From contig CM031864.1 in the NCBI GenBank assembly GCA_018697195.1, positions 26,570,944 through 26,634,943 of the forward strand: 64,000 nt of DNA, in the 5' to 3' direction. This stretch comes from Certhia americana (taxonomy: Eukaryota > Chordata > Aves > Passeriformes > Certhiidae). The notes under the pieces are model-generated. The model was not told the DNA's origin and did not search any database. It saw nothing but the letters and a program-made list of their open reading frames with translations. Below, one piece after another: positions 45,440 through 57,467 of this stretch (positions are counted from its first letter, which is position 1; each line of letters opens with the position of its first letter). Both the position numbers and the translations under genes were made by a program.

Positions 45440-45696
45440 GAACGAAAACAAAGGTGAAGTGAAAAATAAAAACAAGGAGGATGGAGCTTCATAACCTGGA
45501 GCTATGGTCGGACAACTGGCTCAAATATGCTAATGTTATAAAAGTGTGAGACCTGGTGATCAGTTGTCCATTTTGTGACCATTTTGGGGTGCACCTTGGG
45601 TGTGGCCCAGCTGTACCCATTGAGGCCTTTTAATAAATCCCTACTTTATCCTTTTGCTCCGTCTAGTCTCTGTTCCTGGTCAGCCTCCAGAAGGCA
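45440..45696 (+). mobile_element. ERV LTR, sense, 3' part clear
   Basis: A compact retroviral LTR layout. TATAAAAG lies at 45537-45544 and TAATAAATCC (AATAAA at 45632-45637) follows about 90 bases later. A U5-like end then reads TTTGCTCCGTCTAGTCTCTG to CAGCCTCCAGAAGGCA at 45696. The TATA-to-AATAAA spacing gives a short R region, as in alpha- or betaretrovirus-like avian ERVs. The U3 start is not defined; 45440 is approximate. No internal region follows. Confidence 0.65.
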
Positions 45697-47294
45697 TCTA
45701 AAACAGAATTAAAATATAATAAAAAGAACATTTTTACCCCAAAATGATTTTGTCAGTTACCTTGGAAATCCATAGTTGTTAAACTGTACAATACTGATTA
45801 TTTCAGTGGTGCAAAACTTTGAAAATCATCAAAATCAATGTTTTGAAAACTGAATTTGTTACTTAAAAGAAGCCTCTATGTTTATTTTTATTTGTAGATC
45901 ACCAGGATTTTACAAGAAGTCAAGCAGTTACACTTTTTTACTTTTCAAAACCCTCTTCCATAATTTTTGCTGAAAGAATGTTTGCTACTATATGGATTTT
46001 GCAGAATGAATTCAATATTTCACAAATACTCTTCTTTTAAAAAATATTATTCATAGCCAAGCCACATATTGCATTTCAATAATTTTAATGTAACTTAATG
46101 ACTGAAGGGAAAATTCAGCCTCTTTTTTATTTTTCAATTTTTTCTTATTCTTTTTTCTTCCCTTGGAATACCAGTATTTCCCCTCTCCAGTTCAATGCCC
46201 TGAACAAAGTCAAATGCAATCATGTACTGGGGAGAAAAGAAGCAAAATTCCAAAGGAAGAACATCCCATTGAAGCCAATTTGGGTCAGGCACTCTGGAAT
46301 AAATAACATTTCTTTGCCTAGTTCAGTTCACCAGTTTACAGAGTGTTTGTTATTAGAGCCTTCCCAATGTAAAGTAATTTAGAAAAGATTTAAAAAAAAA
46401 GGAAGAAGATCTTATTTTCAGCATGGAAACACCTTCAGCTTCTACTGGAATTAGTGACTCCAAGTGTTGAGACAGAATACCCACAATGATTGAACAAAAA
46501 GAAAAGGTATTTCACCATACTTTAAAATCTTAGAGAAATTGTCTCCTTATCTCTTTACCTTGACTTAGAATAGCTCAAGAAACATTAAAAGTAATTAAGG
46601 ATTTTCTGGTTTATTCTACAAAGCATTCTTCTGCCATTAAAACTCTGAATATTAGGAGTAATCAATACCCAGGAGTGGTTTTTGCTTTGGCGAGCAATGG
46701 AGGGAGTTCACTGAGAGGCTGTCTTGTGTTGTGAAGGATACTCCCACAGGAACATTAAATCCAGTACAATTAGCAGCCTAAATATGGTTAAATGTGTAGA
46801 GCATCACTCAGAACTAAATAATGTATGTGTTACTCCAAAGAACATCAGGAATTTATGAATTTCTATTAAGCCTCTTTCACTCATTTTTCATTAAACATGA
46901 GAGCTGTGACCTATCTGGAGATTTCTGGTTAAATTAAGGTAATTGAAGACTGCAACCAGCTAAGGTGAGAAAGGAGCACATGAAAATTAGTTAATATAAA
47001 TTGAAGGTAATGAAGAAAATTAATGTGGAAATGTAAAATTATCTTTTTTTTCCACAGTATAACTTTGCTTGCTATAAGCAATATTGTCCCAGACAATAAA
47101 TAATTGAGGCTCCGCTCCATCTGAAATCCAGGAAATCCACCACTCTGATGTCATTCCAATGGTAGTTTGTTCATTAAGGGTGGGTTCAGTCTTCTAAAAA
47201 CATAGGGGGGTTTCTACAGAAAGGGCTGCAAAGGGAGATTCATCCTGGCCCAGGATGGCTTGGACACCAAACTGAGTGAATCCATGTGGGATAC
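45697..47294. other. Unique AT-rich sequence, no gene seen
   Basis: No features recognised. Open frames are under 95 codons. Confidence 0.55.
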
Positions 47295-47722
47295 TGAGAT
47301 CATGGAACCATCAGGATTGGAAGGGAGCTCCAGGATCATCAGGTCTAACCCTCCACCCTGGACAGCCTGTGACAGTGCTTCCCCCTCCTATGAAGAAATT
47401 TTCCCTAAAATCCAGTGTAAAACTCCCCTGGCACAGCTTGATGCTGTTCCCTCTCATCCTGTCCCTGTTCCCTGGGAGCAGAGCCCAACCCCCCCAGCTG
47501 CCCCCTCCTGTAAGGGAGTTGTGTAGAGCCAGAAGGGCCCCCCTGAGCCTCCTTTTCTCCAGGCTGAGCCCCTTCCCCAACTCCTTCAGCTGCTTCTGAT
47601 GCTCCAGACCTCTCCCCAGCTTCTCAATGTCCCTCTTTTAGTGAGGTCCCAAAACCAAACACAGCACCCAAGGTGTGGGATGATCCAAGTGACAGCACCA
47701 AGGGAAATGTGTCAGGGAAGAG
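47295..47722 (-). mobile_element. CR1 LINE 3' fragment, long
   Basis: Plus strand: ATCATGGAACCATCAGGATT, CAGGATCATCAGGTCTAACC, CACAGCTTGATGCTGTTCCC, GCCCCCTCCTGTAAGGGAGT, CCTGAGCCTCCTTTTCTCCA, CTCCTTCAGCTGCTTCTGAT and AACACAGCACCCAAGGTGTG. It is the antisense counterpart of the 11600 and 20110 copies but extends further into the CR1 body. Frames of 88-107 codons here are artefacts. Confidence 0.92.
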
Positions 47723-49253
47723 CCAACAACACTCGGGGATACTGCAAGAAACTCTTAACAAAACCTCCTGCATGATGGTGAACCCTTCCCCCAGTGACAG
47801 ACAAATGAAGCTTTAGTTGCAATCATCACAAAGACCACATTTTTAGCAGTATCCTGGCACTAAGACCAAAATTCAGGATTAAAAGCAGCTCAAGACACAG
47901 GATCCCAGAAAAGTGCAGAGATTCAGGGCCATGTCCAGCAGATCTTGCTGGTAAAGGACTCACACAAACTCAGGAGATTTTACTTCATTTGGACTGGTCC
48001 CTTTATTTTTTGGCCCTGTCTGGGAATTCAGTAGAAAACTCCCAATAATTATTAAACATATTAAAAATACCATTTACTTGACTCAGCCATCATGGATTAG
48101 TGGGAAATAAATAATTTTTGACTAAAAGTAAGAAAAACAACCAAAAAACTTGAACCAAAACAGTGAACTTGAGAATCTTTTTATCTGAGAATTGGATTGA
48201 AATTACACTATAAGACTATGGTCTTTCTCTGTCTCCCTGCACTTGGTTTTCAAGCTTCTGAAGTTGTAACTTTCAGACCTCAACAGGAGACGTATAAAAG
48301 AACAACAAAAGTGAAGCAAATAAACCATCAGTTGTTGATATTTTTGTTTTCTGCATCATTTACTTTGAGCTAAGAATAGTATAAAAATTATTATTATAAT
48401 TTGACCACAGTCAAGGTAAAATTCTTTTATGAATAGCAAGGGATATTTGCAGCAAAAAAAAAAATATTTTCAAAATGCACTTATAAGGACATTTAGATAT
48501 AATGCACTTCATTAAATTTATGATTAAAAGATCAGCTGTTAATGGGATAAAAAATGACAATAAAATTCAACTTGTAAATAATAGATGTTGATAGAACATT
48601 ATGTAGCAAACAGAGAGTAGCTATTATATCTTATTTCAACTTATCTGGATTAAACTATAATTTCTTTCATACTCTAAACTTGTAATAGTAAAATATCAAA
48701 ATGAGATGTTATTAGTCACTTAAAAAGTAAATGCTTTCAGTTTTACCTACAAAATTTTCAGCCATTAGTAATCCAGATAGGTACTACCTTGTGGTAAATT
48801 TGAACTTTAAAAAAAGCATGCGAAAAATGTCATATATAAGGTATTTAATTAACACCTTTTTTTGTCTGCCTAATCCCATTGTGCAATGAAATAAATGAAA
48901 AATTAATGGACTCCATGCAAGATGTTTTTATATCAGTATCTTAAAATTATCATCATTAAAGTTGTCAAAATGTTGCTAAAGGGCTTTGTTTTGTTTGTTT
49001 GGATAGACCTGCATGGACCAATAAATGAAATAAAACAGGTACCACAATGCATCCAGATGGCCACAGCTCCACAATTCCTGTATCCTTACAGAGTCACAAA
49101 TGACAAATCCCACAGTGCCACAGAGAGGGAAAACATTGTTTCTGATCTTTCAGACACCTTTTTTTTCACATTACCTCTAATTGTAGATCAGAAATATAAA
49201 TTTGGGGCACACAGGACAGACTTGGAATCCTTAACCCCAGGAGTTCCATGTTA
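47723..49253. other. Unique AT-rich sequence upstream of copy A
   Basis: No gene or repeat is recognised. The last few bases supply the ATG (49248-49250) that begins the open frame continuing into copy A. Confidence 0.5.
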
Positions 49254-49790
49254 AACAGCCCCTGCTGCGGCCCCAGCCCCCCGGCCGGCCCGCTGGGGGC
49301 AGGGGCAGAGGTGGGGGCTGTCCTGACAGCACCAGGAATTGAGGAGCAGCCCTTCCCCAAGCTGGAGGAAGACTGGCTACTCCACACACTGAAAGAGGAA
49401 CACACCAGGGAGAAAAGACAGAGCACTGAGGAAGAGAGGCCCCCCAGGCCCCTCACACAAAATGCATGGGAAGAGCACTGGAAGCTTCACCCGTGCACAG
49501 AGCAGGGCCCAGCTGAACCCCACAGAACCCGAGACAAGAGGACAAAGACCGCAGGCCCGTATCCCTTAGAGCACTGCTGCATTCCCAGTCCCTCCCCCTG
49601 CCAGCTGGAAGAGCTGGGGCTGTGGGTAGAGCCAGCAGTGAGGGCACTCCAGGCAGGGCTACAGGGAGAGGAGGGGTCCTGCTGTGAGGAGCTCAGGTCT
49701 GGCCCATCCACAGAGTGGGCAGAAGACACAAACCTGAACAGGAGCACTGAGAAGGAGAGTGCCTCAGGGTCCCTCCAATCTGAGTCATGA
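49248..49790 (+). CDS. Uncharacterised 180-codon open frame in GC-rich copy A
   Basis: An ATG-started frame of 180 codons with a hydrophilic, Glu/Ser/Pro-rich product. It has an N-terminal SPCCGPSPPAGPLGAG, a charged middle (KLEEDWLLHTLKEEHTREKR) and a C-terminal ESASGSLQSES before the stop. I recognise no domain, signal peptide or membrane segment. The start codon lies in flanking DNA 6 bases before homology with copy B begins, so it may be fortuitous. Relative to copy B there is a 6-base in-frame insertion (TGACCA) that creates the stop, after which the frame stays open to 50000. Protein-level similarity to copy B is high. It may be a decayed gene, a retroelement protein or a chance frame in GC-rich DNA. 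Confidence 0.25.
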   Translation: MLNSPCCGPSPPAGPLGAGAEVGAVLTAPGIEEQPFPKLEEDWLLHTLKEEHTREKRQSTEEERPPRPLTQNAWEEHWKLHPCTEQGPAEPHRTRDKRTKTAGPYPLEHCCIPSPSPCQLEELGLWVEPAVRALQAGLQGEEGSCCEELRSGPSTEWAEDTNLNRSTEKESASGSLQSES

Positions 49791-50434
49791 CCAGAAGACA
49801 CAGAGCCAAGCAGGATGACCAGGGAAGAGAGCAGCTTAGTGCTCCTTCCACAAGAGGCTTGGGCAGAGACCAAAGACCTAAGCCAGAGTAGTAAGAGAGT
49901 GCCTCATGGTCCCTGCCATGCGAGCCATGGGCACAGAGCTGGGGCTCTGAAGTCTGCACACTCACAAAGACTGGTGTGGGTCAGCCACAGGTCACCCTGA
50001 TCTGTCCATATCAGATGAAACCCCTGCTCTTTGACATGGACACAGGCACAGAGTTAGAAGAACACAGGCTGTTCCAAATGGAAGATGCAGGGAGGGATTT
50101 CAGGGAACATGGGGACCACTTGGCAAGAGGAAGAGTTGCTGAAGTGGGACAGGTGCACATTTGAGTGTTTGCAAGGCCTGCACTCAGCTGCAGCTGTCCC
50201 CGTGCAGCGGCTGTCCCACTCCAGGAGGGAGCTCAGGGCTCTGCAAAGGGCGTTCAGGAGCCTCAGACACCTCATTGCAGGCCTCCACTCATAGAGGCCA
50301 TCACACCATGGCTCCACGCTGCCAATGATATAACACCCAGAGAGGCAAAGCAAGACCCAAAGCAAGTCAGGATCCCGGCAGTAACTCTGACCTATGGCAT
50401 GGACATCTCCTATAATGATCTGGACAAGAGAATC
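49254..50434 (+). repeat. GC-rich unrecognised element, copy A (shorter)
   Basis: Homologous to copy B at 57976-58372, 58964-59660 and about 59993-60023, in the same order and orientation. It lacks the CpG-rich 5' part of B, about 590 bases between B's two internal modules, and about 330 bases near B's 3' side. The first junction falls inside a sequence repeated within B (AGGGCACTCC / AGGGCACCCC), pointing to recombination between internal repeats rather than splicing. Identity to B is about 99% over the first 400 bases (three differences seen) and falls clearly after about 49800. The right end abuts the TG start of an ERV LTR at 50435. Confidence 0.75.
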
Positions 50435-50780
50435 TGTCTTGGTTTGAAAGACTGCTGCCTGCTAAGGAAGGCAGGAGCCTCCCTTGAAATGGAGAATGTA
50501 TATCCCCTCCCTATGAATTATTATAATTTTGAAATTAAGGGGCAGTCAGGCAAAGATATTGGCATAGGAATAACAGTTATTAAGAAAATTAAAATAAAAA
50601 TGCAGTAATCAGAAAAGCCCCATTGACAGGGTCAGAATACAACCTGAAACCCTGTTGGTCAGCATGTTAGTAGCTGTCTAATCAGATTTAATCAAATCTA
50701 ATTTAAATAAATGGTGTCTGCAGTTCTCCTGGAGTGACAGATGTGGTTCTGTTGAAACAGTGATCTCATAGAAAGACTCA
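50435..50780 (+). mobile_element. ERV LTR 5' part, truncated, abutting copy A
   Basis: Begins TGTCTTGGTTTGAAAGACTG, a start I associate with a common passerine ERV LTR. It continues with GGCAGGAGCCTCCCTTGAAA, TGAATTATTATAATTTTGAA, GGGGCAGTCAGGCAAAGATA, CAACCTGAAACCCTGTTGGT and GGAGTGACAGATGTGGTTCT before homology fades near 50780. The TG is directly preceded by GGACAAGAGAATC, a purine-rich run that could be a decayed polypurine tract, in which case copy A would lie where the 3' end of an ERV's internal region should be. The rest of the LTR is missing. Confidence 0.65.
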
Positions 50781-52932
50781 GTAACTGAGAAAAGTAGGAT
50801 AGTTGTTAAACAATTACTTTTGGTTTATGGTCACCCAGTGTATACAAGGAAATTGCACAAAACCAGATCAGAGGTACCATGCACACCTTTAGTTCATTTT
50901 ACATTTCAGCTTCACTAAAGACCACAAAAGTTTTTGCATCTGAGGTTGGCTGTTCCTGCTCCTCAGAGCAAACGAGCCAAACAGAGGAAATGGAGATCAC
51001 CTGCTCCGATATCAGAGCAGAACATCTTGAACTGGGAAGTCTCTCAAGCTCTTCTGTTCTATTGAAATGGATTCTCATTTTACAGTCTGGAACACGGTGC
51101 TTTTCCAGAATGAGACAAACAGGCAGTGGACCACTAAACAAGGGGCTCCCAACATTATTTATCATCTCATGTCACAGCAGATCTATTGCTGGTCACCACT
51201 TCTTTGAATCTTGGAGCTTATGCAGCAAAAAGGAGGGAAAGTGGAATAAATATACCTGTAGGGCTTTCCTTGCGGCAAGGGATAATCTGCAGTAATTGGC
51301 TGCGTATTTAGGAAGTCTCCCTCAGTTGTTTGGCTGTGTCATGGCTGGTGGAAAAAATATTCATGCAACTTTCTCTGGAACCTCTGTTCAGGTACTGGCA
51401 GAACCCAACTGTCCATAATTCAATAAGCAGCTGATTTAACAGGGTTTTCTTGGTGTTTCTCATCAACAACCTGGCCTAAAATTAGCACTCAAATATAGCT
51501 GTGCATTTCATTTTAATGGGAACGCATTTTCAAGGAAGACAAGCTGTTGTTCTAGAGTAATTTCCTTCAGTTCCAGAGCAATGACAATTTTACAGTAAAG
51601 CACAACTAAATGCAAGACCTCATTATTAAAAGTCCTACTAGGCAAGGTGACTAAAATTCCCTAGAAATCATGGATAAGTATTTTATTTGGTTGTGGTCTT
51701 CCTACACTCTGTCCAGCAGTATAAAGTAATGAATGACCCTGTGAAAGAAATGGAGAGAGAGAGGAAGAAAACCCGACCATCCTAAGCAGTTACAGAATAT
51801 CCATGGAGAGGCTTTCTAAGGGCCCCAGTTTTGTTAAAAAATAATGACAGAGGCTCTCATGTCCCCAAAATGCCTTGAAAAGCAGCCCCACAGTAACAGA
51901 CTCCCTCCCTTTACTGTTATTATAAAACTGACACAAAACAGAACATGAAACATCAGAGTACACAGGTTTTTTCCTACAAATGCCATAAATGGGAATGAAT
52001 ATCAGGCTAATTTGCCAGACAGGGAAACCATAAGAAGAACATTTTTCTTTTTTTAACACCTTCATTTCAGAAGCATGTAATTGGATAATGCAGAACTTTG
52101 GAATAATTTCTCAGAGCGTCCTGAAGTATCTCAAATGAGCATATTGTCCCCTAATGGAAAGTTTTCTAGGACTTGCTTGCGGGCAGCAGCAGGTTTGCAT
52201 GTCAAAGATCAAATTTCATGACAGTCCTTTCATTTGGCCAAAAGGGAGAAACAACTTTAATTTCAGATCACCTAATGGATTCCAGAGACTCTGAAACTCT
52301 TCTATTTTTGTAAGAGAAATAGGTATTTTCATTAAAACCCCATTTTGTTCTTTTCTTCATTAAACATCCCAAGAAATGGGTGGCAGCCCAAGCCAAGAAA
52401 CAGGTGAAAATATTTCCGCACTCAACACTAAAATCAAAGTCCTTTCATAACATGTGAGCAGAGCAGCCACTTTATTAGTGCAGGCAAAAATCAGCTTCTT
52501 GATTTAGGCAACTCCAGATTTTGATTTGCCAGGACTGAGCAAAGCCAATTAGACCTGGCAAATATAGGGCAGATTTGCCTTTGTATCTATGCTCCCTGAT
52601 GGATATTCTCATCTTTGCTGGCATTACTTGTGGATCCTGGAAACAGTTTCACCTCAAGCAGGGCCACAAGGACATGCTGAGGCCTGAGCTTTTAAAAACA
52701 CGCAACTCCTGTGCCTGGGGATATTTCTGCTGTGTGTAGGGAGCGCTGAGCTCATCCAGGTGACGTAAACATATATCCTTTATGTCCTATTTCTCTCCAT
52801 CCTGTATTCTGACATAAAGTGTGAAGAACTGAATACCTTTATGTGATTTCTCACTGGTTCTATTTATCTGGGAAATCACCATGTTCCCAAAGAGCCAATA
52901 GTAGGTATGTTTGGCAGGGTGCTGGGGGCTGC
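50781..52932. other. Unique sequence, no supported gene
   Basis: A 138-codon frame at 50879-51295 begins with ATG but has no recognised domain. The remainder is AT-rich with no repeat calls. Confidence 0.5.
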
Positions 52933-53085
52933 CCAGGAGTTCCAGAGCTGCCCACAGGATCCAGGCACTGCCCGCAGAATCCAGGAGCTGCCCACAGAAC
53001 GTAGGGGCTTTACATAGCTTCCAGGAGCTGCCCACAGGATCCAGACACTACCCACAGGATCCAGACGCTGCCCACTGTCCAGGTT
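52933..53085. repeat. 20-bp minisatellite, about 6-7 diverged units
   Basis: Consensus CCAGGAGCTGCCCACAGGAT repeats head to tail, interrupted near 53000-53020 by GTAGGGGCTTTACATAGCTT. Units differ by one to four bases. Frames of 82-85 codons across it reflect the repeat. Confidence 0.88.
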
Positions 53086-53580
53086 ATCTTCCTTCTCACT
53101 GTCATTTCTGGAGCAGTTGCCTAGGGGCAGGATTTACTGTCTCTGCACAAGAACTGTTTTTGCCATGAAATCTGGATGTTCTTCACTCATTTTATTTTTT
53201 CAGCAGAAGAAAGGGAACCTTCTCCTCTCTTACACCAGTGCCATTTCTTTCAAAGGATTCTCACAAATGCTTTTACCATATTGTTTTTCTATTTCTTTTA
53301 CTCCCTGTCCACCTGGGTTTATACATTTCAGTATACAAGGAACAAACAGACAGAGAGCAAACACAAATGCAAAGACAAACAAGAAGGATTGAGAATTGTG
53401 AGTTATATCAGCAATTTGGGAATCAATCCCCCAAGTATTTTCCATGTAGTTTCCATGTGTTTTCCATGAACAGGCTGCCTTTGCAGCCTAGAAACACAGA
53501 AAATGTGCAGGAGGGAGAGGAATAGAAAACCAAACACTTGCCCTAAATCTCTCCCACTCCCCTCTCCCATGTGATAGGGA

Positions 53581-53640
53581 AGGCGGGAAGGCAGGAAGGA
53601 AGGGAGGGAGGGAGGAAAGGAGGGAAGGAAGGAAGGAGAC
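53581..53640 (+). repeat. GGAA/GGGA purine microsatellite
   Basis: Irregular AGGAAGGGAGGGAGGGAGGA words for about 60 bases, all purine on the plus strand apart from two early C bases. It contains several G3 runs and multiple GGAA ETS-type cores. Confidence 0.9.
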
Positions 53641-53827
53641 TGTTCTTGATGGAGCCCTTCTACCCTTCTACTTTTCTTGCCAGCTCTTGTTTTCTTCTCC
53701 AGCCTCTGCCAGCTCTGTTCTCCAGCTCCGAGTGCTCCTGCTACCCAGATCCCCACAGAGCCATCACCAGACACACTGCACAGGTTTCTCTAACAGAACA
53801 AACCTTGGGAAGCCTCAGTTATTGGTT

Positions 53828-54202
53828 TCATACCCCAAGCAGCTGGGAGAGCTGGGGGTGTTCACCTGGAGAAGAGAAGGTTGTGGGGAGACTTCAGAGC
53901 CCCTTGCAGTGCCTAAAAGGGCTCCTGGAGAGCTAGTGAGGGACTCTGGACAAGGGCCTGGAGTTACAGGATAAGGGGGAATAGCTTAAGGGGAAAGAAA
54001 GTAGATTTAGTCTGGATATTAGGAAGAAATGATTCCCATGAAAAGCTGCGGCCACCCCTGGATGCCTGGAAGTGCCCAGGGCCAGGTTGGATGGTGCTTG
54101 GAACACCCTAAGATAGTGAAAGTGTCTCTGCCCATGCCAGGGGGTGGAACTGGATTCTCTTTGAAGTCCCCTCTAATCCAAACTGTTCTGGAATTCTAGG
54201 GT
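53828..54202 (+). mobile_element. CR1 LINE 3' fragment, long
   Basis: AGCTGGGAGAGCTGGGGGTG, TTCACCTGGAGAAGAGAAGG, GACTTCAGAGCCCCTTGCAG, CTGGATATTAGGAAGAAATG, GCCCAGGGCCAGGTTGGATG and CCAAACTGTTCTGGAATTC occur in CR1 sense order. It resembles the 6285-6708 copy most closely. A deletion is evident around AAATGATTCCCATGAAAAGC, where the GTGAGGG...GCCCAGAG segment is lost. Confidence 0.9.
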
Positions 54203-56686
54203 TAAGACTAATGACACAATGACAGCTTAACAAGGAAAGCTACACCTGGGAACACAAAGAAGAAAAAAGATTCACTATTTTCCCTCAGCTGGCAAAAATG
54301 GAAGCTCTTCCTGAAGAGCAGAGCCTTGGCACCTGTAGGCTTTGCTTCACCATGGAGGTCCCTTTTTATCCTCCTTTCCCCAAGCTTTTATTTGTATCAC
54401 ATGGCTTGGGCTGTCCCTTTCATCCTCTGGGCTCAGCTGTACTGGTGAATGTTTCCAGCCTTCATCCGCCAATCTCAGGTAGATGGAAGTGTGATAGTGG
54501 TAGATGGAACTGCTTTGCTCAGTGTCAGGAAGAAATGGAATTGTTCTTAAACACCTTTTTTGGGACAGCCTTGTCAAGAGGCTGAGCTGAGTAGGAAGGG
54601 AGTGACAGTAAAGAGAAATTGTGAGAAATGGTGTGACTGCTCATTTTGGACTCTGCTGAAGTCTTGAAAAGCAAGAAACAGTACTAAGAGTGCGAAAAAA
54701 AAAATCCGAATAGATTTTTTATGTGGCTGGAGAGGACACTTCCAGCTTGGAAGGTTGCAGTAGGTGTTTGTGTAGTGGGAGAAGCAGAAAGGTTTTTTCA
54801 CACCTGAACTGAATTTCCTGCTTGAATCTGAGCCAGACTTATCTCCAGCCTTTCCTACCATTAAAGAGCCTGCCTTCCCAGCTGGAGTATCCCTTCAATA
54901 GGGGTGTCTGGCTGAGTAACTGCTGACTGTACTCCCTTTGCTTCTTATCACCATCCCTTTTTTTCTTGTAATTTCTCATAATTGTTCTCTAGAGCAGGGC
55001 CATGTTTCCTAATCATTTTGGAAAGGCCTTGAAGAAGTAAGGAACTGAGAGGAAAAGTCATTTAACACATCAGCTGACTCTAAATGCTGAACCCCAAATA
55101 TCCTAATTTAGTGTAAGAAACAGAGATCTCTTCCAAGCTTATAGATGATAACTGTCTACAGCTGTGCAGACACCACATGGATTCTCTGGAGAACTTGAGG
55201 TTTGTTTTCAGGGTAACATTTTTTAAGGCAGTGCTTCCTCACATAGTTCCTTTAGGAATTCAGCTGCTTTTCCCTGTTTTCTTTTGATATAATTAAAAGT
55301 AAACGTCAGTTCTTGGATGCTTGCCTGTGGACACCTCTTTTCCCCAGATCATCCAGGAGCAGAGGAAGTGAAATCCCTTTTCAGTTCAGCACCTTCCTTT
55401 TACACTGAAGGCATCTCACACATGCACATACTTGTGCACACATCTTCTCCATGGAATTTGAGAAATAATCCTAAATTTCCATAGTTTTGTGCCAAGCCCA
55501 AATAATCTAGCCTAAACTTTGTGTTCATTTGGGAATATTTTGGGTATGGAGTAGAGAAGGTTTGAAGGAAACTAAAATATTTGCCTCTCTTCTGTCTCTT
55601 TTTTCCCCCCTCCAACTCCCTTGGTTCCCCCTAAATACTTTGAGAGTAGGGGAGAAAAATAATCCAGAATTGGGAAATCTCAGACCTTCAGACCACTTGG
55701 AGGATTCTTGCCTGCTGGAAGGTTTGTCCTTCAGAGGAGAATTCTCAAAGTGTCCCAGATTTATTCTTTCATGCTTTTTCTCTTAGAAAACCCCATGAAC
55801 AGAGACATTTTTAAAAATTGGGTTTTTAGCCTATGCTCAGCTTTTATTTTTAGCCCAAAGTCAGCATCTAAAGTTCAGTGCACAAAGCATCCCATTTTAA
55901 TAACTTAAACTCATGAAAAAGTGTCCCAATAATTCAGACGATTAACCCTGATACTGTTACAATGCTGTGGTTGTCCCTGAGGAAGGCTGGATCTTTTTTT
56001 ATCACCATGGCTAGGGAGCTGGCTGACAAGAAAAGGCACTGGATGTCCCCATTGGAATGGTTATTTCTGACATTTAAAATATAGGAAGCCATGAAACCCC
56101 AAAAATGTGATCATGAATGTTTAGAACACTGTGCCTGATGCATTTAAAACCATCTGCAGGTGATCTCTTTCACTCACTAAAGGAAATATCAAACAGTTTC
56201 TATGGACCTTTGCTTTATGTCTTAATTTTAGGTGATATTGTCATGTTCTTTTAATTTTCTTCAGTGTGTTCTCCTACATTTACATTTATAATTTGAAAAT
56301 TATGAAATATAATTACATGTCATCTTTTGGAGAGTTAAATACTACACATTTTCCATTCTGACTTTGAAAAAATTTCAGTGTCAGAGTTTGTGAAGTAAAT
56401 TCATTCGCATTTAAATATGATTTGTTAAATTAATAGTGTAGAGTGTGAGATGTAGCTGAATTCACAGTCATCATTTGTAGATACCACAGATTGAACCTTT
56501 ACATTCAAAGATTTTAGATGCAAATAATTAATTTTTAGCGGAATCTCCTTCTCTTCCACAGCCATGAAAAAGTTCTAACATACACAAATGCATCAATATT
56601 ATCCTTTAGATCTGATTTAGTAAGATCTGCTTTCACTTCTCCACAGTGATGTGAAAGGTTTCACAGTAGTTTGTAGAACCAGAAAA
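54203..56686. other. Unique sequence, no gene seen
   Basis: 54200-55800 has intermediate GC and several 70-95 codon frames without motifs. 55800-56686 is AT-rich. No named repeats. Confidence 0.5.
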
Positions 56687-56945
56687 TCCTGGAATCATGG
56701 AATGATTTGGGTTCTAAAGAACCTTAAAGCCCATCCAGTGCTACCTTCTACCATGGGCAGGGACAGCTTCCATTATCCCAGATGGCTCCAGGCCCCATCC
56801 AACCAGGCCTTAGACATTTCCAGGTATCCAGGGACAGCCACAACTTCTCTGGGCACCGTGCCGGGGCTTCATCCCCACCATCACCCGGAACAATCCCTCC
56901 CCAACAGTCCATCTAAACCTACCCTCCTGAACTGGAATATTCACT
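56687..56945 (-). mobile_element. CR1 LINE 3' fragment
   Basis: Plus strand: GGAATCATGGAATGATTTGG, CCTTAAAGCCCATCCAGTGC, ACCATGGGCAGGGACAGC, GACATTTCCAGGTATCCAGG, CAGCCACAACTTCTCTGGGC and CCATCTAAACCTACCCTCCT. About 255 bases of antisense CR1. A 150-codon frame at 56651-57103 runs across it and is not a gene. Confidence 0.9.
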
Positions 56946-57467
56946 GGAATATGGTGAATATTCTTGTAATTTCCCAATTTAAGTTGGAGCCATGTGAACA
57001 TTTCAGCTATTTTTTAAATTGTGTTCCAACATCTCATCTCTGGAGTTTTTTCCTTTGCCTCCCGAACCGCTTGAGTTCTCCTGTGGTTTACCCTGCATTA
57101 TAAAGGGGTAAACAATGACATTCTTAACTATGGTGGAAGGAAACCCTTTTTCCTAATAAGCCCAGTATTTTTATATAACAAGTCTTGAACCCAAATTTGG
57201 TGTTGGACATGGCACATGTGCAAGAGCCTGTGCCTTTTTCAGTGGGCCCTCTATTCTGATTTCAGAAGGGAATTCTCTGGTGAATGTGCAATTATCACAC
57301 AATAAAATGTTCTTAGATTTCTTTTTTAACGTTTTCCAGAATTCTTTGTAACTTGTAATTATTTATGAATAAATTTCAGCTGGTAGTGATGCCTTCTCCA
57401 ACTTTACAGCTGTGCATGATGCAAAACCACACTTTTGTAAAGCTGTGGCACATGCACTGCTTTCATT
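56946..57467. other. Unique AT-rich sequence left of copy B
   Basis: No gene or repeat seen. GC content changes sharply just after 57483. Confidence 0.5.

Noticed and set aside
50879..51295. 138-codon ATG frame downstream of the ERV LTR
   Set aside because: No domain and no transcript signal; AT-rich flanks give many such frames.
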